Assembly: GCA_963823895.1 (NCBI GenBank)
Contig: CAWGNG010000026.1
Coordinates: 496,001-560,000 of the forward strand
Direction of reading: 5' to 3'
Length of the DNA: 64,000 nt
Source: G963675935 sp963823895
Lineage (GTDB): Bacteria > Planctomycetota > Planctomycetia > Pirellulales > Thermoguttaceae
Shown: positions 9,648 through 19,291 of the stretch, one piece after another
Layout: each line of letters begins with the position of its first letter
Position numbering within the stretch: the first letter of the stretch is position 1
Made by a program: the position numbers and the translations under genes
Notes under the pieces: generated by a model
Told to the model about the DNA's origin: nothing
The model's input: the letters and a program-made list of their open reading frames with translations, nothing else
The model's database searches: none

Positions 9648-12600
9648 CTATTTGTTGGGAATGAAGTGGCCGTGGAAGCGGCACGTCACGCGGGCGGGCA
9701 GCGAGACGGAGACGGAAAGTTCGACGCTCTGCGGGTTGCCAGAAGGGGGCAGGACAATCCGCCAAGCCTGCCAGCAACTTGGATAGGTGCCCTTGCCCAA
9801 CACGGGCTGACACGGCAGAGGCCGGCGGGCCAATTTCGCTTCGCCGCTGAAATGCGTGCCGATGTCGCCGAAAAAGGCCAAATCGGCCCCTTTCTTGAGT
9901 TCCGCAGCAACGACGAACGTACCGCCGTGGGCCGAGGCCGGCGTCTGGGCTTCGATCGCAAGCCGTTCGGCATCCTTGGCGATGGGGCGAGGAAGCGGCG
10001 GCTTGGCGGTGGTTACCGAGAGGCGGAAACGGCCGATCGTATGGTCGGCCGGGCCGTCGCGGTAGCCTTGATCGAGCGTGAAGGTCAACCTGCCGCCGCT
10101 GGCCAGATCAAGGGGCTTCTCCGTTTCAAACACGGCCGTCTGTGAATCGCCCTCGCGCGGATCGATCGACCATGCCGTCTTCGCATCGCCATCGATGGCG
10201 GCCTCGATTGGCCAACCGCCAAAACTCGTCTGCGAGAAGCTGGCGGAGGCGTTGCGCAGCCGCACCGGTTCTGATTGCGTCGGATTATCGCGCGGCGCGG
10301 CGGCCACGCGGAATTCGCTCAGTGCGAAGTTGCCGTTGAACACCCTGCCCGGACCGCCGGACGGGAGTTGCGGATCGTCGAGGACTTCCAGGCGGATTCC
10401 CGTAATGCCGCGGAGCTTCGTGTGGGCGGTGACGACGTACGTGTCGGGCGAAGGGTTTTTGCCGCTGGCGAGGATCGAGCCATCGGGCTGCTTCGTCAAG
10501 GTGGCCCCGCCCTTCGAGACGGCGCTGGAAGGTTCGAGCACCGTCCAGATCGCCGAATCCCGCGGTGAAGGCTGATTCTTGTCGTGGACCTTCAGGTCGA
10601 TACTCCGGCTTGCTTCGGCAAACGCGGTGGGAATCGGCTGCTCGACAAACGAGCGACCGAGCGATGGCCGTTGGCCCGCGGGAACGACTTCCACAAGCAC
10701 AACCTCGAACGGCTTGAGCATGATGGCGGCCTGGGGTCCAAAACTTGCCGCATCGCCCACTAGCCGCGCGGGCTCGGGATACCGGCGGTACAGATCCCAG
10801 CGTTTTCCGTCGGGCAAGCCCAACGCCAAGTTCAGTTCGAGTCGTAGCGAACGATCCTGCCAGGTGCAATTATTCATGGCGAGAAAGGCGCGGCGGCCGT
10901 CGGTGCAGCAGTATCCGTAGGGCTCGTCCTTCAAGGGGTTGCCGAGAATGAAATGCGGATTCTCAAAACACTTCGGCTCTGCCCGCAGCAGGGCGAGGAA
11001 ATCGGCCAACTGTTTCCACTCCGGCGGCGAGAGCCAATCGTTATCGGCCCAGATTTGCGCCATCAGGCTGCCGCGGGAAATGTCCATGACAAAACCCTCC
11101 TGCCAACGCTCCTTGCCGATCGAGCTGTTCCACGCCCAATCGGACAACCAGATTCCGAGCGAATCCTTGCCGAGCGCGGGCACGTCGCAGGCGTGCCGCT
11201 GCGCCTGGTCGAGCTTCTGCGTGACGCTATCGCGGGCGTAGATCGCGGGTTGGGACGACGGGCTGGCCGCCTCGATGCCGATGCCCGAGTCGAACAGCGT
11301 GTCGCCGTGCAGCAGCCACCAGGGCGAACGGTATCCCCAGTAGAGAATCAGGAAGGCTTCGGGGCATTCTTTGTCCAAATCGTGGAGAAACTCGATCACC
11401 GAGTTCTCGATCGCCTCGGTGGAATACAGGCCGGGCAGGTGATCGTGGCGGGGATTGTTGCAGACGGTGTGCAGGTTGTCGCATTTCAGTTCGCGCACGC
11501 CGTTGTGGCGAATTTGATAGAGGAATCCTTCGCGATACAACGTTTTGATCGGCTCGCTGGCGCGGCAGAACCAGCCGGGGTTGTCGCTCACCGAGGGGCG
11601 GGCGGCAGGATTCAGGCCGATGCCCCAGCCGCCTCCCCACGTGTTCGAGCTATCGATCCACAGGCCCGGCGCCGTGCCGAGCGAGTCGAGGATCGGCTTG
11701 ATGTTGGCGATGCCCTTGGGGAACTTCTCGGGGTTCCAACGTTTTAGGTCGCCGGCCGGATCGACCCAGAAATGGATGTTGCAGAAGTCAAAGCGGCAGC
11801 CGGTCGCTTTTTGGCTCTTGGCCAGCAACCGCAGGCTGTGCAGCTCGAACTCGTCGGAATTGAACCAACTGCCGTGGGCACCCGATGGCCAGGAACCGAA
11901 ATTGTCGAAGATGGCGTAGGGTTTGTCGTGCCCGCGAACGACGCGGCGCATCCGGCTGCGGACGTGGGCGACGAATGTCTTTGCGCGGCGTCTCTTTCTC
12001 CCACGCCGTAGACGGCTTCCATGCAATCGAACTTCGCTCCCGGGGCGAGCTTGATGCCGGGATATTGCCGCAGGCTCACGGTCTTATCCTTGGCAGTGGC
12101 CCAACCCGCCGGATGCGCCAGGCTCATGAAGTATTCGCCGTTGAGGTAGACGGGAAAGCCCTGTTCGCGGTCGGCCAACTTGGCGTCGGTCGGATAAGTG
12201 CCGAGGCGGACGTTCAATAGGCGGACTTCCCGCTGGCCGTCGTTGGTTATGGTCACGAACTTGTGCAACACCGGTTCTTTGTCGTCCCATTGGTAGAGGA
12301 CCGTGGCCGAGAGCTTTGGTTCGGTGCAACCCAGCGCGACAGACATGCCGGTCTTCCGCCCACCCAACGCAACCGCCCGCCACTTCGGCGTTTGATGCGG
12401 CCCGTTGAGTTCCCCAAGGTCCACTTCCAGCTCCGGACCGCGGCCGAGCGAAATGGTCTTGCCCGTGAGCCGATTCTCCCACTTCACGGCGCGAAGGCCG
12501 CCGGAGACGTCGAGGGTGTAGACGAAGAAGGAGGATTGTAACTCCACCCGCGATCCACCCAGCACGACGAGGCTGCCGGATTCTGCGGCAATCACCGCCG

Positions 12601-12664
12601 ACGTTGAGAGCGACAGTGCAATTGAGAACAGAAGGCCGCAAACCACGATGCGTGGAGATCTCAT
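9648..12664 (-). CDS. Secreted alpha-galactosidase-like glycoside hydrolase (clan GH-D), with a frameshift
   Basis: The protein starts at ATG 12664 with a signal peptide (MRSPRIVVCGLLFSIALS, cleavage near AAES) and has about 1000 residues. The N-terminal part is a beta-sandwich-like region that contains LTGKTISLGRGPELE. The catalytic barrel includes PYAIFDNFGSW, FWVDPAGD and GLWIDSSNTWGGGWG. A nucleophile-type LKCD motif lies at about 11477-11488, as in GH36/GH27 enzymes. The C-terminal third (about 9690-10400) has GGPGRVFNGNFALSEFRV and DGDAKTAWSID, a discoidin-like module common in planctomycete secreted enzymes. The reading frame changes between 11980 and 12008, after VYGVGE and before KTFVAHV, so one base is probably lost there. 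The natural substrate is unknown. Confidence 0.72.
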
Positions 12665-12849
12665 GGGATGATCGCGAAAAAAAGGTGAGAAATCGGTCAA
12701 GGCGGGCAAGAGCCAGTTTACGGCATATTGCCGCCGATGCAATAGTCCCCAGTGGCTAAACCTTGCAGCACGATAGTGGAACACGTAGGATGACGTGGCG
12801 ACTTTTTTCCCATCATCCGCCGCAATCAGCAGAAGACAACCGCAAGCCA

Positions 12850-13935
12850 ATGCCTTCCGATCCGCCCTCCGCCCTCCGCCCTCCGCCCTCCTACGACGCC
12901 CTGCTGCTGGTCTCCTTCGGCGGTCCGGAGGGGCCGGACGACGTGATGCCGTTTTTGGAAAACGTCGTTCGCGGAAAAGACGTGCCTCGGCAGCGGCTGC
13001 TGGAGGTTGCCCGGCGTTACGAGTTGTTCGACGGCATAAGCCCCATCAACGGCCAGAACCGTGCGCTCTTGGCGGCGCTGGTCGCCGAGCTAAACGTCAA
13101 TGGACCGCGGCTGCCGGTCTACTGGGGCAACCGCAACTGGCACCCAATGCTCGACGAGGCCGTCGGCCAGATGGCCGAAGACGGCGTCGAACGGGCCTTG
13201 GCCTTTGTCACCTCTCCATTCGGCTCCTATCCCGGCTGCCGGCAATACCTCGACAACATCGAACTCGCGCGGCAGACGGTTGGGCTCGCCACGGCGAGGA
13301 TCGACAAACTGCGGCTCTTCTACAATCATCCGGGCTTCATCCATGCGACGGCCGAACGATTGGCGGCGGCGTGGAACGAAATCCCACCAGATCGCCGCAA
13401 TCAAACGCTGCTCCTCTTCACCGCGCACAGCATTCCCGCTGCTATGGCCGAGCGTTCTCCGTACGAGCGGCAATTGCGCGAGGCGTGTCGGCTCGTGATA
13501 GAGGGGTCAGGGGTCAGGGGTCAGGGGTCAGAGATTTCAAATCTCCAAATCTCCCAATCTCCCAATCTCCCAATCGACATCGTCTTCCAAAGCCGTAGCG
13601 GCCCGCCATCGCAAGCGTGGCTTGAACCGGACATCCGCGATCGCATCCGCCAGTTGCCGGCCGAGGGCATCCAAGACATCGTCGTCGTGCCGATCGGTTT
13701 CCTGGCGGAGAATATGGAAGTCGTTTACGACCTGGACGTGGAAGTCGCCGGGCTGTGCGACCAGTTGGGCGTCAACATGATCAGAGCAGACGTTGTGGCC
13801 AATCATCCGCGCTTCGTGCGGATGATTCGCGACCTGGTCATCGAGCGGCTCGACCCCACCGCGCCGCGGCTGGCGTTGGGCTCCGATGGCCCCTGGCCCG
13901 ACCAGTGCCCCGCCGACTGCTGCCGATGCCAGTAA
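12850..13935 (+). CDS. hemH: Ferrochelatase with a repeat-derived insert
   Basis: HemH inserts iron into the porphyrin ring at the end of heme synthesis. The 361-residue product has LLLVSFGGPEGPDDV at the start, YWGNRNWHPML, SPFGSYPGCRQYL, catalytic His193 in FTAHSIP, QSRSGPPSQAWLEPD and the GFLAENMEVVYDLDVE acid patch. Residues about 218-241 (SGVRGQGSEISNLQISQSPN) have no place in the family and are encoded by tandem repeats. They split two conserved blocks without breaking the frame. The C-terminus is Cys-rich (CPADCCRC), which may hold a metal or Fe-S centre as in some bacterial ferrochelatases. The ATG at 12850 is chosen because it lies just before the conserved domain. The frame is open upstream, and the start region contains CCGCCCT tandem repeats. 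Confidence 0.93.
   Translation: MPSDPPSALRPPPSYDALLLVSFGGPEGPDDVMPFLENVVRGKDVPRQRLLEVARRYELFDGISPINGQNRALLAALVAELNVNGPRLPVYWGNRNWHPMLDEAVGQMAEDGVERALAFVTSPFGSYPGCRQYLDNIELARQTVGLATARIDKLRLFYNHPGFIHATAERLAAAWNEIPPDRRNQTLLLFTAHSIPAAMAERSPYERQLREACRLVIEGSGVRGQGSEISNLQISQSPNLPIDIVFQSRSGPPSQAWLEPDIRDRIRQLPAEGIQDIVVVPIGFLAENMEVVYDLDVEVAGLCDQLGVNMIRADVVANHPRFVRMIRDLVIERLDPTAPRLALGSDGPWPDQCPADCCRCQ
13500..13575. repeat. Tandem repeat inserted in frame in hemH
   Basis: Three copies of GGGGTCA are followed by copies of TCTCCCAA (about 13533-13573). The stretch has no stop in the hemH frame and encodes a polar loop. The same type of G-rich tandem text occurs in the kdpB-kdpC gap and in recQ. Confidence 0.75.
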
Positions 13936-13974
13936 TGCCGCCTCTGGCCCGCATTTCTCGCCGCAGTGTGCCAC

Positions 13975-14044
13975 TGCTTGGAACAAGCAGTGCCGGGGCA
14001 ACGGGTTACGCTCCTCACTGCTTCTGCGAAGCAGTGGCACACCG
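13975..14044. repeat. Palindromic element, family C, copy 1 (GTGCCACTGCTT type)
   Basis: The left part has GTGTGCCACTGCTTGG with a nested AAGCAGTG. The right part has CACTGCTTCTGCGAAG then CAGTGGCACACC. A second copy with the same layout lies at 26972-27045. This copy sits in the gap between hemH and the SPFH gene. Confidence 0.75.
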
Positions 14045-14132
14045 ACGGCCAATCCCCTCATGTGGCGAAGAACACCAACCAACGCGCAACATCTTGTCAA
14101 TTCAGTAGTTACGAACAATTCGCTCCGTGCTA

Positions 14133-14160
14133 TTGACAAGAGATATTGGTATGATATCAT
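14133..14160 (+). promoter_or_regulatory. Sigma-70-type promoter for the SPFH gene set
   Basis: TTGACA at 14133-14138 and TATCAT at 14155-14160 are separated by 16 bp, 54 bp upstream of the SPFH start codon. The surrounding 60 bp are clearly AT-rich compared with the window. This is one of the best promoter matches in the sequence. Confidence 0.55.
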
Positions 14161-14213
14161 TGCGATATTGAAGTCTGGTCGTCTGTCACATTTCTTGCGG
14201 GGAGGCGAAAGCC

Positions 14214-15113
14214 ATGAGTCAGGAAAAGCAGGTGCGTACGGTGAATGGTTGGACGATGCTGGGCGTCGAGATTCTGATTTTCTGCGGCGCGGCGGCATTG
14301 TTGTGGCTGTTTGTTCGCTCGGCCATCGAAGCGGAACACGCGAAAGCGATTCCGAACTTTTGGCTGCTGGCGGCAAGCGTCTTGACCTTCGCCTTGGGCG
14401 CTTTCTTGTGCGGCGGCCATTTCACGCTACAGCCGAACGAAGGGCGGGTGCTGATTCTCTTCGGCGCCTACCGCGGCACCGTGCGGCTGCCCGGCTGGCA
14501 TTGGACCAACCCGCTGAACACGAAGAAGCGGATTTCGCTGCGGTCAAGAAACCTCAACGGCGAGAAACTCAAGGTCAACGACAAACGCGGCAACCCGATC
14601 GAAATCGCGGCCGTGATCGTGTGGCGGGTGCAAGACACCGCCCAGGCCAGTTTCGACGTGGAGAATTACGACACCTACGTTCACATCCAAAGCGAGTCGG
14701 CCGTGCGGCATCTGGCGAGTGCTTACGCCTACGATCACGGCGAGGAGCACGAGCTGACCCTTCGCAGCAGCGTGGACGAAGTCTGTGTCGCCTTGCAGAA
14801 AGAACTTCAGGATCGGACAGCCAAGGCGGGCGTCGTGGTCGAAGAAGCCCGGCTGACCCATCTAGCCTACGCCCCGGAGATCGCCGGCGTGATGTTGCGC
14901 CGTCAGCAGGCCGAGGCGATCATCGACGCCCGCCAAAAAATCGTCCATGGGGCGGTGAGCATGGTGAAAATGGCCCTGCACGACCTGGCTGAGCAGGGAG
15001 TCGTCCAACTCGACGAGGAGCGCAAGGCGACGATGGTCAGCAATTTGCTGGTCGTCTTGTGCGGCGAAAAGGACGCCCAGCCGATCGTCAACGCCGGCAC
15101 GTTGTATACCTAG
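14214..15113 (+). CDS. SPFH/band-7 domain membrane protein
   Basis: The product has 299 residues. Two membrane segments lie near residues 15-36 and 47-65. The SPFH domain runs from FTLQPNEGRVLILFGAYRGTV to about residue 235, with NLNGEKLKVNDKRGNPIEI, VVWRV-like IVWRVQDT and AYAPEIAGVMLRRQQAEAI. This is the stomatin/prohibitin family, which forms membrane-bound oligomers and often controls proteases or membrane domains. A ribosome site (GGGGAGG) lies about nine bases before the ATG. Two further genes on the same strand, a membrane protein and an Arc-like regulator, follow closely. Confidence 0.88.
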   Translation: MSQEKQVRTVNGWTMLGVEILIFCGAAALLWLFVRSAIEAEHAKAIPNFWLLAASVLTFALGAFLCGGHFTLQPNEGRVLILFGAYRGTVRLPGWHWTNPLNTKKRISLRSRNLNGEKLKVNDKRGNPIEIAAVIVWRVQDTAQASFDVENYDTYVHIQSESAVRHLASAYAYDHGEEHELTLRSSVDEVCVALQKELQDRTAKAGVVVEEARLTHLAYAPEIAGVMLRRQQAEAIIDARQKIVHGAVSMVKMALHDLAEQGVVQLDEERKATMVSNLLVVLCGEKDAQPIVNAGTLYT

Positions 15114-15194
15114 AACGGAATTCACTCCGATTCCATCGCGGACAACTCGTTGTCGATTTCCGCTCGTCAAGCGATCGTCTCCGGAAATATTGCC

Positions 15195-16394
15195 ATGAAT
15201 CCCACAGACATCTCGCACAAACCTGCCTACGACGGCTTGGCCGCGTGGCTGCGCCCGACAAAAGCATCGATGATCGTTGGAATGATCTTCGCCGTGGGGG
15301 CGCCGATGGCGATCGGCATTGTCGGGTTCTGCCTGTGTCAGCAGTCGGAAGTGGAATACAACTGCAAGACGGAGATGATTGCCCGCGGCGAAGTCAAACG
15401 GGAAATGCTGCGCGTCCTGAAAATCACCAAGGGGAACGGCAATTGGAACGTGTCGCTGGGAAAAGACGGAAAGGCCTTGGCGTGGCGGTCGGAGAGCAAC
15501 GTCGACGACCTGCGGGTTGGCGGCAAGACGGCCGCGTACAAGTTCGACGACGCCTACTTGATTCCGCGTTTCGACCGCGGCAACTTCGGGCCGAAGTGGT
15601 ACTTGCTGAGCTTCGGCCTCGTCTTCGGCTTCGTGGGGGGCGGCATCACGTTGCTGCGGACATTACGGTGGCGGTCGCACTACGCACCGCCGAGTGACCG
15701 GGACTCGAACTCCTCGACACCGGCGACGTCCAGCCGACTGCCGAAGCCGTTTTCAGGCCCCATGATGAGTTTCGACCACGATCCAAGCGACACGGAGTTG
15801 ACCTGCGTGCTGCAATGTTCTAACGGAGTGGCCGGAATCAAGGTGGTCGAGACCGACGGAATGGTGCGAATCAGACCGGGACTGTTTCCGGTAACGGGAA
15901 TCATGCTGTCGATGATTCTCGGCGCCGTGGTCTTTACCGGTGTTTTAATCGTAATCTACAGGACGGACCCGGATTTCTTTGGAATAGTCTTCTGGGTTAT
16001 GTTGGGGCTCTACTGGTTCTTCCTTATCCCGTTCTGGTGGATCGTTTTGCTTGTAATCAATCGCGCGATTGCCGCAAACGATGACTTCATTCGCGTAGAT
16101 ATGGGAAGGCGGACTTTGGAGTTGTGTGAAGAGGGTCGCACGTTCCGGGCTGCCGAGATTCTCGCATTTACCGAGATATCGCGATACTACCGCAGTGACG
16201 CCGCGTTTGGATGGCTGCGAAGACTGCAAACCAGCGTCTTGGTCCGCGCTGCAGACTCCCAAATCGAACTCCACGCACTGGTCGATGGAGCGACCCGCCC
16301 GCCGTGGGCCGATCGGCTGGCAAGCATCTTTGCGGTGCCCGTTCGTCGAATCAAGTTGAACAAATCCGAGAGTCGGGCGCTGAACGATCGATAG
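15195..16394 (+). CDS. Membrane protein of unknown function following the SPFH gene
   Basis: The product has about 399 residues from the ATG at 15195. An in-frame start at 15150 is possible, but nothing favours it. There are four hydrophobic segments: about residues 25-47, 134-153, 235-257 and 268-293. A soluble region between the first two contains NWNVSLGKDGKALAWRSES. The C-terminal cytosolic part is a PH-like or DUF304-like fold candidate (RVDMGRRTLELCEEGRTFRAAEIL). The second half has lower GC than its neighbours. It lies 81 bp after the SPFH stop and may work with it. I do not recognise the family. Confidence 0.65.
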   Translation: MNPTDISHKPAYDGLAAWLRPTKASMIVGMIFAVGAPMAIGIVGFCLCQQSEVEYNCKTEMIARGEVKREMLRVLKITKGNGNWNVSLGKDGKALAWRSESNVDDLRVGGKTAAYKFDDAYLIPRFDRGNFGPKWYLLSFGLVFGFVGGGITLLRTLRWRSHYAPPSDRDSNSSTPATSSRLPKPFSGPMMSFDHDPSDTELTCVLQCSNGVAGIKVVETDGMVRIRPGLFPVTGIMLSMILGAVVFTGVLIVIYRTDPDFFGIVFWVMLGLYWFFLIPFWWIVLLVINRAIAANDDFIRVDMGRRTLELCEEGRTFRAAEILAFTEISRYYRSDAAFGWLRRLQTSVLVRAADSQIELHALVDGATRPPWADRLASIFAVPVRRIKLNKSESRALNDR

Positions 16395-16438
16395 AGACGT
16401 TTGAGTCCCCATCGCGGCCGCCGGCCGCGCTGAATCGC

Positions 16439-16636
16439 ATGAAACCACGCAAGCCATTCCTGCTCCGCATCAGCCCGACGCTTTATGAAGCGATCGAGGG
16501 GCTGGCACAGCAGGAAATGCGGAGCGTCAACGGGCAGATCGAGTACCTGTTGAAGGAGGCGGTACGGCGACGCGGGCGCAAGGTCGCCGAGGAGGCGGTC
16601 GAGTCGCCCGACGAGAACTCATCAACGTCAGAATGA
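16439..16636 (+). CDS. Arc-like ribbon-helix-helix DNA-binding protein
   Basis: The 65-residue product is MKPRKPFLLRISPTLYEAIE followed by a helix with MRSVNGQIEYLLKEAVRRRG, the classic Arc/MetJ ribbon-helix-helix arrangement in which the N-terminal strand (KPFLLRIS) reads DNA. The acidic tail is disordered. It follows the membrane gene and precedes a secreted hydrolase by 12 bp. Small Arc-like proteins can occur beside SPFH genes, so it may regulate this gene set. No toxin partner is apparent. Confidence 0.75.
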   Translation: MKPRKPFLLRISPTLYEAIEGLAQQEMRSVNGQIEYLLKEAVRRRGRKVAEEAVESPDENSSTSE

Positions 16637-16648
16637 AAGGGTCATGCC

Positions 16649-18007
16649 GTGAAGGTCGCAAGCTGCTGGTTGTTCTTGGCCGTCCTGGTCTGCGATTGCA
16701 CCACTGCCGCAGAGCCGGAGAAGCCCCAGGACAAGAATATCGCGTCGGCTGCGGGCCAGTTCGTCGATCAGATGGCGAAGGGTGAATTCTCCGCGGCCGT
16801 CAGAGATTTTGACGCCACGATGAAGAGTCTGGTGTCGCCGGACAGGCTCAAACAGATTTGGGAACCGCTGGTTGCCCAGGTTGGCCCGCTGAAATCGCAG
16901 TTGAGCGCCCGGACCGAGCGCGTGGGCGCGTATGACTGCGTGTTCGTCACCTGCCAGTTCGAGAAGACCAAGCTCGACGTGAAGGTGGTTTTCAATCGCT
17001 CGAAGCAGATCAGCGGCCTGTTTTTCGTGCCGACCAAGGCCGCCGCCAAGTACCGGCCCCCTTCCTATGCAAACCCGAGCACGTTCGTAGAGCGGGAAGT
17101 GCAGATCGGCAACGGGGAGTGGGCGCTGCCGGGCACGCTGACGATGCCGCTAGGCGACGGGCCGTTTCCAGCCGTCGTCCTGGTACACGGCTCCGGGCCG
17201 AACGACCGCGACGAAACCATCGGACCGAACAAGCCCTTCTGCGATTTGGCCTGCGGCCTGGCTTCTCGTGGTGTCGCCGTCTTGCGCTACGAGAAACGGA
17301 CGAAGCAGCACGCCGCGAAGCTCTTGGCCCTCAAGGGCGATTTCACCGTCAAGGAGGAGACGATCGACGATGCAGTAGCGGCGGCGGCGCTGCTGCGACA
17401 CACGGAAAAGATCGCGCCAGACAAGGTGTTTGTGCTCGGCCACAGCTTGGGCGGGATGCTCGTGCCGCAGATCGCCGCGCAGGACTCCGCGATTGCCGGG
17501 TTCATCATCGCGGCTGGAACCACCAGACCGCTCGAAGAGATCATCCCCGCGCAGTACAAGTACATCTTCAGCTTGCAGGGCAACATCTCCGAGCACGACA
17601 AGGAGACGTTGCGGAAAGTCGAGTCGGAACTGGCGCGGGTGAAGGCCCTGGAACGCTCGCCAAAGGCCGCCTCGACGGAGCAGGTTCTCGGCGCGCCCGC
17701 GTCATACTGGCTCGACCTGCATCGCCACCCGACCGTGGAGACGGCGCGGGGCATGAAACAGCCGGTGCTGGTCATCCAGGGCGGCCGCGACTATCAGGCA
17801 ACGTTGGAGGATTTTCAGGGCTGGAAGGATGCGCTCTCCTCGCACAAGAACGCACAGTTCAAGCTCTACCCCAAACTCAACCATCTGTTTATCGAGGGCG
17901 AAGGCAAAAGCACGCCTAGCGAGTATGAAACTCCCGGCCACGTGGCCGAGGCGGCAATCAAGGATGTGGCGGCGTGGATCAAGCAACCCGAAAAGAAACT
18001 CCCATGA
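16649..18007 (+). CDS. Secreted alpha/beta hydrolase with an N-terminal DUF3887-like domain
   Basis: The product has 452 residues from a GTG start. The N-terminal hydrophobic signal (VASCWLFLAVLVCDCTTAAE) includes a Cys that could be lipidated, though the box is weak. Residues about 28-130 resemble the DUF3887 domain (AGQFVDQMAKGEFSAAVRDFD). The alpha/beta hydrolase follows, with VVLVHGSGPNDRD, nucleophile Ser266 in GHSLGG, the acid in GGRDYQ and the His in LNHLF. It probably cleaves an ester or peptide bond outside the cytoplasm. Its stop overlaps the next gene in an ATGA arrangement. Confidence 0.85.
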   Translation: MKVASCWLFLAVLVCDCTTAAEPEKPQDKNIASAAGQFVDQMAKGEFSAAVRDFDATMKSLVSPDRLKQIWEPLVAQVGPLKSQLSARTERVGAYDCVFVTCQFEKTKLDVKVVFNRSKQISGLFFVPTKAAAKYRPPSYANPSTFVEREVQIGNGEWALPGTLTMPLGDGPFPAVVLVHGSGPNDRDETIGPNKPFCDLACGLASRGVAVLRYEKRTKQHAAKLLALKGDFTVKEETIDDAVAAAALLRHTEKIAPDKVFVLGHSLGGMLVPQIAAQDSAIAGFIIAAGTTRPLEEIIPAQYKYIFSLQGNISEHDKETLRKVESELARVKALERSPKAASTEQVLGAPASYWLDLHRHPTVETARGMKQPVLVIQGGRDYQATLEDFQGWKDALSSHKNAQFKLYPKLNHLFIEGEGKSTPSEYETPGHVAEAAIKDVAAWIKQPEKKLP

Positions 18008-19002
18008 ACGCGCCCTACCGACGAAGTCGATGGTTGATCCTGCTGGGCGGGCTGGCCACTCCGTTGGGCATAGCGGCGGCCGTCGCCGGGGTTTGCATGC
18101 TCAGGGCCGAGCCCGATCCTGGCGCGCCGGCTTGTGCGCCGATCATCGTGGGGATTCTCCTCTGCACCTTCCCTACTCTTCTCCTCGGCGTGGGCGGCCC
18201 GCTGATTATCATAGACGTGATCCGCCATCGCCTTATCGTCGAAGGCGACAGCATAACCCAAATGCAGCTCTTTCGAACGAAACAGGTCAATCTCGCCGAT
18301 GTCGTCGAAGCGCGATGGCGAGTCGGAGGCAGCGGCATCCTGAAGCTGAAAAACGCAAGCGAAGCGATCAAATTGGAATTCGCCGGCTATTCCGGGGCAG
18401 AGACGCGGCAACTCATCAAGTTTTTCCATCTGCGTCTTCCCGCCGAAGTCCAAAAAGGCTGGAAGAAGTTCTGGGAGGCGAAGTGGCGAATGTTCGACGA
18501 GCCCGATCCTGCGCGAAGCGAAGAGTTCGCGGAGGAGACTCGTCGCTTGCGTCTTCGGCTGTCGATCTGGCTGCTGCTAGGCGGTAGTGTGCTCGTCTTT
18601 GTCGCGGTCGTGGTTTGGTTTTACACGCACGATATCAGCACCTTCAGGCATCTTGCGCTTCTGATTCTCCTCTTGCCGATAATCTTCGTTGTTTCGGCCA
18701 ACCGCGGCAGAATCGCCGAGCATCCGGACGTGCGGTCGGGTCGTACCGCCAGCCTGCGTCCGTTTATCGGTCTCGCCATCGCGATGCTGGATATACTTGT
18801 AGCAATACCGTTCGGCCTGCTGAGTCTGCCGATCATGGGCCAGTCGGTAATGTATGCGGGCGCTGCGATTGGCTGCCTCTGGATGGTCATTGGGGCATGG
18901 CGTCAGCAGCGGAGAATCCGACAAGCGACATCCCTCGCCGCCAAACTCGCCGAGCAGGAGTACATGCAGCCTGAGCCGGAACGCAACGCCAGCGGCCTGT
19001 AG
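18004..19002 (+). CDS. Membrane protein of unknown function
   Basis: The ATG at 18004 overlaps the preceding stop (ATGA), so the pair is translationally coupled. The product has 332 residues. Two hydrophobic segments lie near the N-terminus (about 10-32 and 47-72). A soluble PH-like region follows (DSITQMQLFRTKQVNLADVVEARW). Four more hydrophobic segments lie after residue 180, and the protein ends in a charged C-terminus. The layout (membrane segments flanking a PH-like domain) resembles the gene at 15195, suggesting a shared role in the cell envelope. The family was not recognised. Confidence 0.65.
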   Translation: MNAPYRRSRWLILLGGLATPLGIAAAVAGVCMLRAEPDPGAPACAPIIVGILLCTFPTLLLGVGGPLIIIDVIRHRLIVEGDSITQMQLFRTKQVNLADVVEARWRVGGSGILKLKNASEAIKLEFAGYSGAETRQLIKFFHLRLPAEVQKGWKKFWEAKWRMFDEPDPARSEEFAEETRRLRLRLSIWLLLGGSVLVFVAVVVWFYTHDISTFRHLALLILLLPIIFVVSANRGRIAEHPDVRSGRTASLRPFIGLAIAMLDILVAIPFGLLSLPIMGQSVMYAGAAIGCLWMVIGAWRQQRRIRQATSLAAKLAEQEYMQPEPERNASGL

Positions 19003-19160
19003 GTCCCGCTTGCCGAGCGGGACTTTCGCGCGGACCGGGGGCTTCCACCTGCCGAGCGGGACTTTCGCGCGCGGGACACCTGATCCCGCTCGGCAAGCCG
19101 GGCTTTTGCTCTTTCCATCCGGTCCCGCTCGGCAAGCGGGACCTACCGCAAGCGGGACCT
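19003..19160. repeat. Cluster of inverted and direct hairpin repeats (TCCCGCTTGCCGAGCGGGA type)
   Basis: Five or more copies of the stem TCCCGCTTGCCGAGCGGGA or its complement lie between 19003 and 19160, two of them followed by CTTTCGCGCG. The rest of the gap up to the GH106 start at 19292 holds a ribosome site (AAAGGAAAG near 19278) and no other gene. Confidence 0.7.
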
Positions 19161-19291
19161 ACTGAGATCGGGCGCATGGCACGGCGTTTGGTGATCTGCT
19201 AAACTGGTGCTTGGCGCACCGCTGGTTGCGGGCGCAACGATTCGTTCCCACGATCTGATTTTCTCCCCTGCTTGCGTAAAGGAAAGACACG

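Noticed and set aside
14133..14155. TATGAT at 14150-14155 as the -10 of the SPFH promoter
   Set aside because: It leaves only 11 bp to TTGACA; TATCAT at 14155-14160 has the proper 16-bp spacer.
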